In this document: positions 23,879-31,646 of the stretch, one piece after another
Layout of the letters: every line of letters begins with the position of its first letter
How positions within the stretch are numbered: position 1 is the first letter of the stretch
Source of the DNA: a virus
IMG/VR virus record: IMGVR_UViG_3300020193_000071
Location: 1-34,473 of that record
DNA: 34,473 nt
Reading direction: 5' to 3' (one strand)
The notes under the pieces: model-generated
Databases searched by the model: none
The model's input: only the letters and a program-made list of their open reading frames with translations
What the model was told of the DNA's origin: nothing
Program-made: the position numbers and the translations under genes

Positions 23879-24316
23879 TCATTTTTTTGGCACATCAGCA
23901 AAAGCTAGATTAGCCCACTTGGAAGCAGCCTCTTCACCAAACAGATCTTCAGGTGCAGCAGAGGCAACAATTTTTTCTGCAGCGCCCATTGGTGCAGGTG
24001 TAAATTTACCTGGTGTGTCCGATTCTAGCATTGACGGCAGGCTCTTAGCAGCTGTATCAGCTAGTATAGAAGCCATCATCTGATTGCCCCCGGACTCTAA
24101 TTTAATTGCTTCTCTTAGGGCAGTAGAAGGCATTCTCATTCTATCAGCAGATTTTCTTGAAACTTCAGAAGAATGAATGGATTTTTTAAGCGAGACAGAC
24201 TGTGACTCTCGTCTAGACTCATTGACTGCAGGTAGCGCAGAACCCACGCCCTCCGTTAGAATTTCTACAAGACATTCTTTAACAATTTGCTTCAGTTCAT
24301 TTTTTGTTAATTTCAT
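23879..24316 (-). CDS. Small head-type protein with shared N-terminal helix, 145 residues
   Basis: Function unknown. From the ATG at 24316 it reads MKLTKNELKQIVKECLVEIL followed by TEGVGSAL; LTE fits the L-x-E cleavage pattern of the T4 prohead protease. A longer version from a TTG at 24334 is possible but less likely, because the ATG version aligns with the shared N-terminal helix of its sister proteins. The remainder is Ser/Ala-rich with helices (ALREAIKLESGGNQMMASIL). It lies 25 bases after the protease gene, with no evident Shine-Dalgarno sequence. A capsid-internal role is inferred. Confidence 0.7.
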   Translation of the reverse strand: MKLTKNELKQIVKECLVEILTEGVGSALPAVNESRRESQSVSLKKSIHSSEVSRKSADRMRMPSTALREAIKLESGGNQMMASILADTAAKSLPSMLESDTPGKFTPAPMGAAEKIVASAAPEDLFGEEAASKWANLAFADVPKK

Positions 24317-24341
24317 AAGATTTAAAATTATCAATATTTAA

Positions 24342-24953
24342 TCACGACTTTAGACTAAGAATATCATTCAAGACTCTATCGATTCTGTCAGATTTGTTAA
24401 AAGCATTCTTAAGTTCATTTGGATTGATTGACTTACCCTCAGGAAGCATAAAAGCTCCAGGCGTAGAAGGCTCAGATACAAAGTCCCAACAGATGAGTTG
24501 AAAATCATCCTGAACTACGTGATAATCACCTTGCTTCTTTGTAGAACCCACGCCTCTTGACGATATGCCTAATTTAACACCTGACTCAATGAGTGACTGG
24601 AGAATTTTGCCTGACGGCGTATCCAAAATTTCGACTGTGCCAAAAACTACCTGCTTATCAATGTAAGCTTCTTTGACCAAATGCGAAGCATTTTTAAGAT
24701 TAACAACAGAAGAATCTGGGTGGTCTAATTCTCCTAAAGCTCTGTTCTCAACAATAAATTTTTGATAGTTTCTAATCTCTCTCTCAAGAATATCCATGGG
24801 ATAAATTCTACCATTCTGATTAAGCGTGTCTGCCTTCTGTAAGATGCCTTTCATCATCACCTTGCCGTTGTTCTTCTCGCGAGATTCTTTTATCATCTCG
24901 GGTGTGTAGTTGAATACTTCGTAAGTATTTAATAATTTTAGATCGGTAGACAT
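24342..24953 (-). CDS. 21: Prohead core protease (gp21-like)
   Basis: Serine protease that cleaves scaffold, capsid and internal proteins during head maturation, T4 gp21 type (peptidase family S80). Residues 45-60 have LNQNGRIYPMDILEREI, typical of the family; GELDHPD supplies the catalytic His78; KLGISSRGVGS supplies the catalytic Ser (131 or 132). FQLICWDFVSEPSTPGAF is the conserved C-terminal segment. At 203 residues it matches T4 gp21 (212). I chose ATG at 24953 because AAAGGAG stands 6 bases before it; a GTG at 24959 is possible. The start is placed just after the stop of the upstream gene (24956-24958), so the two are translationally coupled. Confidence 0.93.
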   Translation of the reverse strand: MSTDLKLLNTYEVFNYTPEMIKESREKNNGKVMMKGILQKADTLNQNGRIYPMDILEREIRNYQKFIVENRALGELDHPDSSVVNLKNASHLVKEAYIDKQVVFGTVEILDTPSGKILQSLIESGVKLGISSRGVGSTKKQGDYHVVQDDFQLICWDFVSEPSTPGAFMLPEGKSINPNELKNAFNKSDRIDRVLNDILSLKS

Positions 24954-24955
24954 GG

Positions 24956-25819
24956 TCACTCCTTTGAGTCAAGCTCTATTCTGAGCTTAGAATAAATCAT
25001 AAACTTTGTGATTAATGAGTCATTGATAACTTCAAAATTTTCATTCATTAATTCTTGCTTTGTTTCTAAAAGTTTTGTCTTTAGATGTGGCAAATCTTTA
25101 ATTTCTTCTAGATAAGAATTAATTCTCTCTGAAAGATCTTCTCTTACTTCTTCTAGCTTAATCTTTAAATATGAATAATCGTTGGAAGCAGAAGAAAGTG
25201 CGTATGCCTTAATGATGTCTTTTTGTTGTTCATTGAGACTACCTGCATATTTTTCATTTAACTTTTTTGTCATAACAGACATCAAAAGACGAGAAGTACC
25301 AGGTGTTTCTTCAGGCAGCGTGTGCTCAGAGAGATCCTGCTTAGAAGAAAGCAGCCATTGCATTAGCTGATCTTCGTATTCTGCAACTTTGGTGATATCT
25401 GCATCATCAGATCGCCATTCATTAATGAGTTGTTGAATCGTAGCACACATTCTGTATTCATTAATTTGCTGATCATAAAAAGATCCGTCATTATTAATCG
25501 TGTGGTTGATGTTTCGAATAAGCAAAGATTTTTCTCTATCCAAGGAATTTAAATCTATGCTTATTGCAGCATCTTTTGCTTCTTTAAGAATTCTAGATGC
25601 CACCTGAGGAGAAGACACTGTGGTTTTCATTAATGAGTTGAGCAATCTAAACTCTTTGTATAGCGTTGTGCCCTTCTTAAAATGTCTTCTCAAAATCTTT
25701 AAGGCAGACGATGATTTCTTCTTATCGTCATCGACCAACGACTTTGAGATACAAGAAACTAGAAATTCATACAACAAAATTGAATTTCTTTTTTTATTAT
25801 GATTTTTGCTACTTCTCAT
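24956..25819 (-). CDS. Hypothetical helical protein between portal and protease, 287 residues
   Basis: Not recognised by sequence. Almost entirely helical and charged (Lys/Glu/Asp/Leu/Ser), with several coiled-coil-like stretches, notably LKIKLEEVREDLSERINSYL and the segment after it. In T4 the small prohead core proteins gp67 and gp68 lie between portal and protease; this gene occupies that place but is longer. A role in the prohead core or in initiating assembly at the portal is inferred from position only. The ATG at 25819 overlaps the portal stop codon (TGATG), and GAGGAGA precedes it; a GTG one codon upstream is an alternative start. Confidence 0.7.
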   Translation of the reverse strand: MRSSKNHNKKRNSILLYEFLVSCISKSLVDDDKKKSSSALKILRRHFKKGTTLYKEFRLLNSLMKTTVSSPQVASRILKEAKDAAISIDLNSLDREKSLLIRNINHTINNDGSFYDQQINEYRMCATIQQLINEWRSDDADITKVAEYEDQLMQWLLSSKQDLSEHTLPEETPGTSRLLMSVMTKKLNEKYAGSLNEQQKDIIKAYALSSASNDYSYLKIKLEEVREDLSERINSYLEEIKDLPHLKTKLLETKQELMNENFEVINDSLITKFMIYSKLRIELDSKE

Positions 25820-28800
25820 CACAGTATCTCCTCTTCGTCTTTGTCAAACTCCTGCTCCTCTACTTCCATCGATAGTTCCTCAGATAAAATATTGTTTTCT
25901 CTAGGCATTTTATTTTGGAAAGCGGATGTTGATGCCATCTTTTTTAAGGCAGACATGACATCAGCGCCTATTCGAGTTCTCATTTCTTTTAGCGGATTTG
26001 AAGCAAGTGATTTAATAAACTTTCTGTCAAATGGATCTGTCATCGCCAAATCTTTAGCATCAAGAGATGATGCCCAGTCAGGCATGTGTAATTTTGCCGG
26101 CCCTGTGTGTCTAATTCTAGCTCTATTATGACGAATTTTATCTATTTGCCGCTGCGCTTTAACAGGCATTTCAATGTCTTTTAATTTAAATTTGATGCTA
26201 ATGTCTTCATCGTTATCGTCTGGATTGTCTGCTGAAAGAAGAAGATCACCTGTTTCGTTTTCTGCAGCATCGTCGCCGGTGAAGAGATCTCCTCCTTCTT
26301 CGCCAGATTCCTCGCTGTCGCCCTCAGATTCGCCTTCAGATTCTTCTCCCCCAGATTCCTCCTCAGGTTCTTCCTCAGGCTTTGCGTTTTCAATCTCTGC
26401 ATCAATCAATTTCTCTTTCAAGCGTTGCTCATCAATGTCTCTGCATTCTTCTTCGCTTAGCGCCCAAATGTGTTTTCTGATAAATTCTTTGCTCATTTGA
26501 CCTTCAGGTGCAGACCCTGCAATTTCAAACTTAGACCTCCACAGCTCAAGTTTTTGCTGTTGTGCTATCGTCGACGGGTTGGGTAGTCTTAAAACAAAAT
26601 TCTGCAAATCTTCATCATCAAAACCATGAGAATAGAGGTGAATGATGGCTAACTTGTTGAGCTCAGCGATAATAGTTTTTTGGATAACAGCAATCGTGCG
26701 TGAAAATCTAATGTCTTCTTGCGCAAGTGTAGCCTTAGAGCTAAGTGCTTCGTCATAGCCCAAATAAGCTTTTGGTATCTTAAGCGCTGAAAATAGCTTC
26801 TTTTGAATGTAGGCGACATCTTCGACTGCAGCTGCATTAGTTCCGCCTGCGAGTGTGTCTATCTTGGTTCCTGACTCACCGCCGCGCACGGGGATAAAAT
26901 AATCCTCGTCGACAGACAAGGGATTGTAACGAAGATCAACTCTGCCAGTTGAACGATCAACAACTTGACTCGACCTTAAATTTTTTCGCTGTTCCTCAAC
27001 ATACATCGGTACGTTTTCAGGGGGAATGTTTGCTACGTCAATATAAAACACGCGGCGTTCAGGCGCGCGGACGACTCTGTAAACCAACATTGCATCTTCG
27101 ATTAGAATCAACTGCCGCCAAATTCGACGAGCTGCTTCAATGATAGAAGAACCGTAGGGTAAAAATGAATCATTGCCTAGAAGTCTGAAGTGTATTATTT
27201 CCCAATTCTCTAAAGATTTATTTCCCATCGTGACCCATCTGTATCTGACAGCCATTGGATCGTCGGGATCATAATTTTCTTCTCTTATGATCTCATTGAC
27301 AGGTATTGGAAAAACATTAATCACGCCGTGGTCTGGAGATACGTCACAGTAAAGGAAGAAATCGCCATACTTGACTAAGTTTCTGGCCCATGAGCGAAGA
27401 TTAAATTCGACGTTCAAGATGTCGTAGAAGAGCTCTTCTAAAATTTCCTTTATCTTCTCATTCTCTGAATAGACATGTAACACTCTGCCCTTTTCATCTT
27501 GGGCACAAGTTTCATCTGCATATATGTCTAGCGCGCTCGCGATCTCAGGCGTGTTGTGTGAGATGACTGTGTCTGTAGCGAAGTTTTTGTATCCGTCAAC
27601 GGTCAAATCAAACAGAGGAATAACGCCGTGATATTCGACAGAGACAACTTTAAGATTCTCGTAATTCTGAGAGAACTCTGCGTAGTCCTTAAAGCCATTT
27701 TCAGAAAGTCGCTTAGACAGAGCTGTGTCAGTCGTGTTCAAAGAGTCGACTAGCTGCTTCTTTGACATGCCCTTAAAAAATAACGAACAAATTCTGTCAA
27801 ATGTAACAGCCTTATTATATCTTGGATTATTCTTGCCGCTATTGTCCCATCCTGCATCGTGCCAGTCAGGGTTGTAGGCACGAGCAAAAGTTTCAAAGTT
27901 CTGGTATCCGTGCTTACGAAGCATACGCTTGATCACATTGGAGTCAGTGTCAAGAACTTCACAAATTTTTCTAGCGTTGAAGTTAACTCTTTCAGCAATC
28001 TCAAGTAACCTGCCAAAAGTTATGTCTTTTCTTTCAGTTGGATTATTCTCGGACATAAACTTGGTCTGATTGATTTTGAATTGCTCAATCCAAGTCGAAT
28101 TTTTCTCTGACCACTTGACACCGTTGAGAATCTCTGCATGTAGACGTTGGTGGTCTTCATTTAACATTACTTGAAGATTGTCGGGCCTGTTGTCGTGTTT
28201 GATGAAGTTTCTATGATGAACAACTTCATTCTCTAGTAGTGGTGATCCTTTAATCATCTCACCGATAACTCGGTGTTCGGGTACCCAACCGTTCATCCTC
28301 GATCTGCGATCCATTGTATAGATCCAGCGATATCCTTCGCCTTCTTCTTTACAACCGTTAAAAAGGTCGCGGCGATAGAACGGCATCATTGCGTCACCGG
28401 CCTTGAGGTCTTCTATCTTGCAGAAGGTTCCGTCGCGCTTCATTAAGCGATGGTTTGGTGTTCCGATGATCTGTTGTCCGTTGTCAAACGTCACTGTGTA
28501 AGCACGATCTACACGAGTTTGACGAGCTTGCTTACCCCAAGTCGGAACGATTCTTCCTAAGTTATGATCGTAAGCATACACCAAGAAGGTCTTGTCTGGT
28601 TCTGATTCACATTCTTCAGCAAGATCTTTAATCTTTTTATAGCCGCCCGGTACAGCGATCTGTGTGTCACCGTGTAGACAATATTCCATCTCCACGAAGT
28701 CCTGATATCTCATCATTCTTTCAGAGAGGTTATATGCGTTAGCAGTAATAGTGGTATATGTCGGTACTACGCTCTTCTGAAAGAGCAGAGTACCGCTACT

Positions 28801-28920
28801 TTTAGAAGCATCTGGGAGAGCAACAGTTGTATCTAGACTTCTGATTTTTCGCTTTACTATGGGCCCGCTCTTGAAAAGTCTAGTTAATTTTTGAAAAAGT
28901 GTCTGTTGATTCTTTGCCAT
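25819..28920 (-). CDS. 20: Portal protein (gp20-like) interrupted by an intein
   Basis: Head vertex portal through which DNA is packaged and to which the neck binds. The 1033-residue precursor holds a 376-residue intein (residues 81-456); the spliced portal would be 657 residues, against 524 in T4. Extein landmarks are MMRYQDFVEMEY followed after splicing by TPEIASALDIYADET, then FNLRSWARNLVKYGDFFLYC, MAVRYRWVTMGNKSLENWEI and LSSKATLAQEDIRFSRTI. The C-terminus (after residue 830) has a long Glu/Ser/Gly acidic tail not seen in T4. A GGGGAGG ribosome-binding site precedes the ATG. The stop overlaps the next gene. Confidence 0.95.
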   Translation of the reverse strand: MAKNQQTLFQKLTRLFKSGPIVKRKIRSLDTTVALPDASKSSGTLLFQKSVVPTYTTITANAYNLSERMMRYQDFVEMEYCLHGDTQIAVPGGYKKIKDLAEECESEPDKTFLVYAYDHNLGRIVPTWGKQARQTRVDRAYTVTFDNGQQIIGTPNHRLMKRDGTFCKIEDLKAGDAMMPFYRRDLFNGCKEEGEGYRWIYTMDRRSRMNGWVPEHRVIGEMIKGSPLLENEVVHHRNFIKHDNRPDNLQVMLNEDHQRLHAEILNGVKWSEKNSTWIEQFKINQTKFMSENNPTERKDITFGRLLEIAERVNFNARKICEVLDTDSNVIKRMLRKHGYQNFETFARAYNPDWHDAGWDNSGKNNPRYNKAVTFDRICSLFFKGMSKKQLVDSLNTTDTALSKRLSENGFKDYAEFSQNYENLKVVSVEYHGVIPLFDLTVDGYKNFATDTVISHNTPEIASALDIYADETCAQDEKGRVLHVYSENEKIKEILEELFYDILNVEFNLRSWARNLVKYGDFFLYCDVSPDHGVINVFPIPVNEIIREENYDPDDPMAVRYRWVTMGNKSLENWEIIHFRLLGNDSFLPYGSSIIEAARRIWRQLILIEDAMLVYRVVRAPERRVFYIDVANIPPENVPMYVEEQRKNLRSSQVVDRSTGRVDLRYNPLSVDEDYFIPVRGGESGTKIDTLAGGTNAAAVEDVAYIQKKLFSALKIPKAYLGYDEALSSKATLAQEDIRFSRTIAVIQKTIIAELNKLAIIHLYSHGFDDEDLQNFVLRLPNPSTIAQQQKLELWRSKFEIAGSAPEGQMSKEFIRKHIWALSEEECRDIDEQRLKEKLIDAEIENAKPEEEPEEESGGEESEGESEGDSEESGEEGGDLFTGDDAAENETGDLLLSADNPDDNDEDISIKFKLKDIEMPVKAQRQIDKIRHNRARIRHTGPAKLHMPDWASSLDAKDLAMTDPFDRKFIKSLASNPLKEMRTRIGADVMSALKKMASTSAFQNKMPRENNILSEELSMEVEEQEFDKDEEEIL
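27553..28680 (-). mobile_element. Intein with HNH homing endonuclease in the portal gene
   Basis: A self-splicing protein element of 376 residues. The first residue is Cys81 in CLHGDTQIAVPG (block A); block B is IIGTPNHRLM with Thr154 and His157; block F is IPLFDLTVDGYKNFATD; block G is VISHN with His455-Asn456, followed by extein Thr457. Removing it joins MEY to TPEIAS, the conserved portal sequence, which fixes the borders. Between the splicing blocks is an HNH nuclease region (NEVVHHRNFIKHDNRPDNLQ, with His235/236, Asn248 and His257), followed by two helix-turn-helix-like repeats (RKICEVLDTDSNVIKRML and KKQLVDSLNTTDTALSKRL) that probably bind the target site. All key splicing residues are present, so it is probably active. 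Confidence 0.95.
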
Positions 28921-28994
28921 GCTGTGCCTCCCCAGTAAGAAGTCGGCGTGTCACCTTGCGGGTATATTAATCTATTTCTATCAATAATTTAAAA

Positions 28995-29300
28995 TCATAC
29001 TCTTGTTGGTTTAAAAACAGCCTTCTTGACAGCAGGGTTCGGCTTGTCAGAGACGTCAATGTAATTCATAGAGTTTCTTGCAATAGTATCAAGTTTTGAC
29101 TTTAAATCATCAAGAACTTCTTCGCCTACAAAAGTCTTAGAAGAAGCTGAGGCATTCTGCTTAAACGTCTCAATTGCAGAAATTAAATCTGCAGCGGACT
29201 TCATAACTTTTGATCCGTCTTTGTATTCATCAACCTCGTGAAGTTTTTCAATTTCTTCTCTAATGATCTGCTTAAGTTGTTTGATGTCTATACTTGTCAT
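28995..29300 (-). CDS. Small head-type protein with shared N-terminal helix, 101 residues
   Basis: Function unknown. The N-terminus MTSIDIKQLKQIIREEIEKL is the shared helix, followed by HEVDEYKDG; LHE fits the prohead protease pattern L-x-E. The rest is a helical domain with Lys and Ser, ending in a basic tail KKAVFKPTRV. It lies between terminase and portal, 29 bases after the terminase stop, with an AAGGAA ribosome-binding site. I infer a capsid-internal protein or core component. Confidence 0.7.
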   Translation of the reverse strand: MTSIDIKQLKQIIREEIEKLHEVDEYKDGSKVMKSAADLISAIETFKQNASASSKTFVGEEVLDDLKSKLDTIARNSMNYIDVSDKPNPAVKKAVFKPTRV

Positions 29301-29329
29301 TGCACGTATTCCTTCGTATATGTATCACT

Positions 29330-30955
29330 TCACTTGAATAACCAAGAAAAATCTGAGTTATCCTGCCCCTGCTGACTTGTGTTATTTTGTTGATTTGAGT
29401 TGCCAAATGGCGATAAGCTTCTGAGTTGCGGATGAAGAGGCATCATAGTGTTTCTGTTTCCTGGTATTCCTATAGTCTCTGTGACAGTCCTACTGCCTCT
29501 GCTAGTAGCTTTTAGCATTGCATAAGCTAAATTAGCTGCTTGATCATTTGCACCACCGTCTCCGGCAGCAAGCCACATACCAATCGCAATGCTGATGATT
29601 AAATCGTCATGTGAGTCTTTAGATGCCATAGCTTTTGAGCCATTCCAGACAAAAGCTTGCATCTGATCATATAAGCGCTGCGAATACGACTTAACCATGC
29701 CATTTCTAATAAGTTCTTCTAACTTAGCGAGAATCTGGTGCCTGGATTTAGTCTGTGTAGAGAAACCGGGTAATTCATCTGGATTGACTGATTTAAACTC
29801 AAATGGGTCGCCTCTAAAACTAGGATAGTACATTCTTGGGTAGCCTGCATCTCTTAGCTTCACGCACGTGAAATAACCAAAAGAGTTCTGCTCTGGGCAC
29901 AAAAGTGCCTCATTATATCGTTTGCCATACTCAAAGAGAAGATCAGCTAACTTGTCGGGCGGAGTCTTGCCCATGAATTCAGCTGCAACCTCGCAAGTTT
30001 CATAGTCAATAATGTGAAAAGTAGAATAATCTGCAGCATCGCCTCGAGCAACATCTGCAGAGATGACATACTTCTTATTGAGTTCAGGCTGCCTCCATAT
30101 CCACACGCCGTTCTGTGGACCTTCTTTGAGTATCGGCTGCCTAATCATGTCTCTCATTCGATCGAGCTCACCAGACTGCAAGAAAGTATCGCCGGACGTT
30201 ATGAAGTCGCACAAGAACTCTTGTGAAACCTTTCGACGCGGTAAATTCTTGGTCTCTTTATCGAACCACTCTTGATCGTGATCAGGGTGCACATCCCATG
30301 GCAGTCTAATGGGATTAAATGCATTGACACCTGACTCCGCTTCGGTCCACAGCTTATAGTACTGACCACCGACACCATTCGGAGTTGAAAGAATGACAGC
30401 ACTTCCACCCGTAGATAGTGTAGGATAAAGACCGGTCCAGATGTCATCAAAATCTCTAATAAAAGCTGCCTCATCGACGATGAGTAGTGCTAGTGCTTCA
30501 GAACGACCTGCGTCAGGTGACGTAGGAACGGCTGTTATAGTCGATCCATTGGTAAATCTAATAGCCTGCTTTGTTGGCTCATGCTTAGTCAGCAAGAGCC
30601 AGGGAGGTAAAGAATCCAGCATGGTCTTCACCTTCTTGATGAAGTTCATCGCTGTAGGAAGCTTAGTTGCAATTACTAAGATATTCTTATCTTTCTTGAA
30701 AAGAGCCATCCAAAGAGAATATGCAGCAGTGACAGTAGACAAACCAAGCTGTCGGGATTTTAAGACTATGTTAAACCTATGATCTTGAAATTGCTTGATA
30801 CAGTCATCCTGAAAATCATAAGTTTCAAATGGAATGAGTCCTCTGACAGGATGCTGTATCTTCGTGTATTCCTTCATGAAATACACAGGGTCCTTACCGC
30901 ACTTTAAAATTTCAGCTACTTGCTGCTGCCTACTAGGACTTACTGGCTTGGTCAT
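29330..30955 (-). CDS. 17: Terminase large subunit (gp17-like)
   Basis: The DNA-packaging ATPase and nuclease, 541 residues (T4 gp17 is 610). ATPase domain: KSRQLGLS (residues 66-73) is the Walker A region, of the type with Lys before the Arg-Gln rather than the usual GKT; LLIVDEAA (147-154) is Walker B with Glu152; LSTPNG (179-184) is motif III. Nuclease domain of RNase H fold: ISADVARGD with Asp291, LLCPEQN with Glu345, and DSHDDLI with Asp440/441. The start ATG overlaps the stop of the preceding gene (ATGA). Followed by a small protein gene and then the portal. The C-terminal 25 residues are Asn/Gln-rich, perhaps a flexible tail. Confidence 0.96.
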   Translation of the reverse strand: MTKPVSPSRQQQVAEILKCGKDPVYFMKEYTKIQHPVRGLIPFETYDFQDDCIKQFQDHRFNIVLKSRQLGLSTVTAAYSLWMALFKKDKNILVIATKLPTAMNFIKKVKTMLDSLPPWLLLTKHEPTKQAIRFTNGSTITAVPTSPDAGRSEALALLIVDEAAFIRDFDDIWTGLYPTLSTGGSAVILSTPNGVGGQYYKLWTEAESGVNAFNPIRLPWDVHPDHDQEWFDKETKNLPRRKVSQEFLCDFITSGDTFLQSGELDRMRDMIRQPILKEGPQNGVWIWRQPELNKKYVISADVARGDAADYSTFHIIDYETCEVAAEFMGKTPPDKLADLLFEYGKRYNEALLCPEQNSFGYFTCVKLRDAGYPRMYYPSFRGDPFEFKSVNPDELPGFSTQTKSRHQILAKLEELIRNGMVKSYSQRLYDQMQAFVWNGSKAMASKDSHDDLIISIAIGMWLAAGDGGANDQAANLAYAMLKATSRGSRTVTETIGIPGNRNTMMPLHPQLRSLSPFGNSNQQNNTSQQGQDNSDFSWLFK

Positions 30956-31335
30956 GACATGTCAAATTTAAAAGTTTTTCTGTAGTAAGCTGTCCTTTTT
31001 GCAGTGTGGTGGTAACCGCCACCAATCATCTCTACAGAATCAGCAGAATCAATCTCTTTGAGAGTCAGCGCTTGACCGGTGAGCTCTTTGTATCGCTCTT
31101 TTAGGGATTTTATGTATCTCTTGACCAGCTCATCAGCATCATTAGCTGTGATCTTTTTTACCATGATGGCATCACCGTGCGTTGAAAAATTCATTATGCA
31201 GTTAAACGTAGCTGACAACATGTTGCCTGCATAAGAAAAATTTACAGCATAGGATGCAGTTTTTGGTGTGGAGGTTTTTCCCCATGTATTATCTAAAATT
31301 TGACCTAAAGCATTGTAGTCTATCGTATTGGCCAT
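30952..31335 (-). CDS. Hypothetical protein upstream of terminase, 127 residues
   Basis: Not recognised. A mixed alpha/beta protein: strands near ASYAVNFSYAGNMLSATFNC, a helix DADELVKRYIKSLKERYKEL and a C-terminal segment with GGGYHHTAKRTAYYRK. It overlaps the terminase start by an ATGA junction and is therefore produced together with it. The small terminase gp16 lies at this place in T4, but the N-terminal helix-turn-helix and central coiled coil of gp16 are not evident, so I do not claim that identity. Confidence 0.65.
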   Translation of the reverse strand: MANTIDYNALGQILDNTWGKTSTPKTASYAVNFSYAGNMLSATFNCIMNFSTHGDAIMVKKITANDADELVKRYIKSLKERYKELTGQALTLKEIDSADSVEMIGGGYHHTAKRTAYYRKTFKFDMS

Positions 31336-31370
31336 ATATTGATCTCACTAATCTGAATTAAATAGGTATG

Positions 31371-31646
31371 TCAAGAATTTAATTTAGACATGACATATTC
31401 TTTGGTGGGACGCCAGCCCTCTTTCCATTCACTCATTCTAGGGTAAATAAATTTGCTTGCACATGTGTCGCAGCACTCAAATTTATTAAATGCTTCTTCG
31501 TCATAAAATGAAATCATTATCTTTTCGCACAGCAAGCAGAAGATAGAAGTATTATCGTCGCTTAGATCATTTTCTTTAATGATATAAAAACCCTCAGGGT
31601 GCTCTAATATCTGTCTGTTGTTTGGATATGGTTTCCAGTTGTTCAT
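31371..31646 (-). CDS. Small zinc-ribbon protein, 91 residues
   Basis: A short protein with two cysteine pairs, CLLC (near residue 37) and CCDTC (near residue 58), separated by about 20 residues, the arrangement of a zinc ribbon or treble-clef knuckle. Such domains bind nucleic acid or proteins. The C-terminal part has aromatic and Arg/Lys residues (RMSEWKEGWRPTKEYV). Its ATG overlaps the stop of the recombination nuclease gene (ATGA), so the two are translationally coupled. Beyond a probable zinc site, no function can be assigned. Confidence 0.65.
   Translation of the reverse strand: MNNWKPYPNNRQILEHPEGFYIIKENDLSDDNTSIFCLLCEKIMISFYDEEAFNKFECCDTCASKFIYPRMSEWKEGWRPTKEYVMSKLNS

Noticed and set aside
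30952-31335. Idea that the 127-residue gene is the small terminase subunit gp16
   Set aside because: Position fits, but no helix-turn-helix or central coiled coil is evident, so the claim is not supported by sequence.
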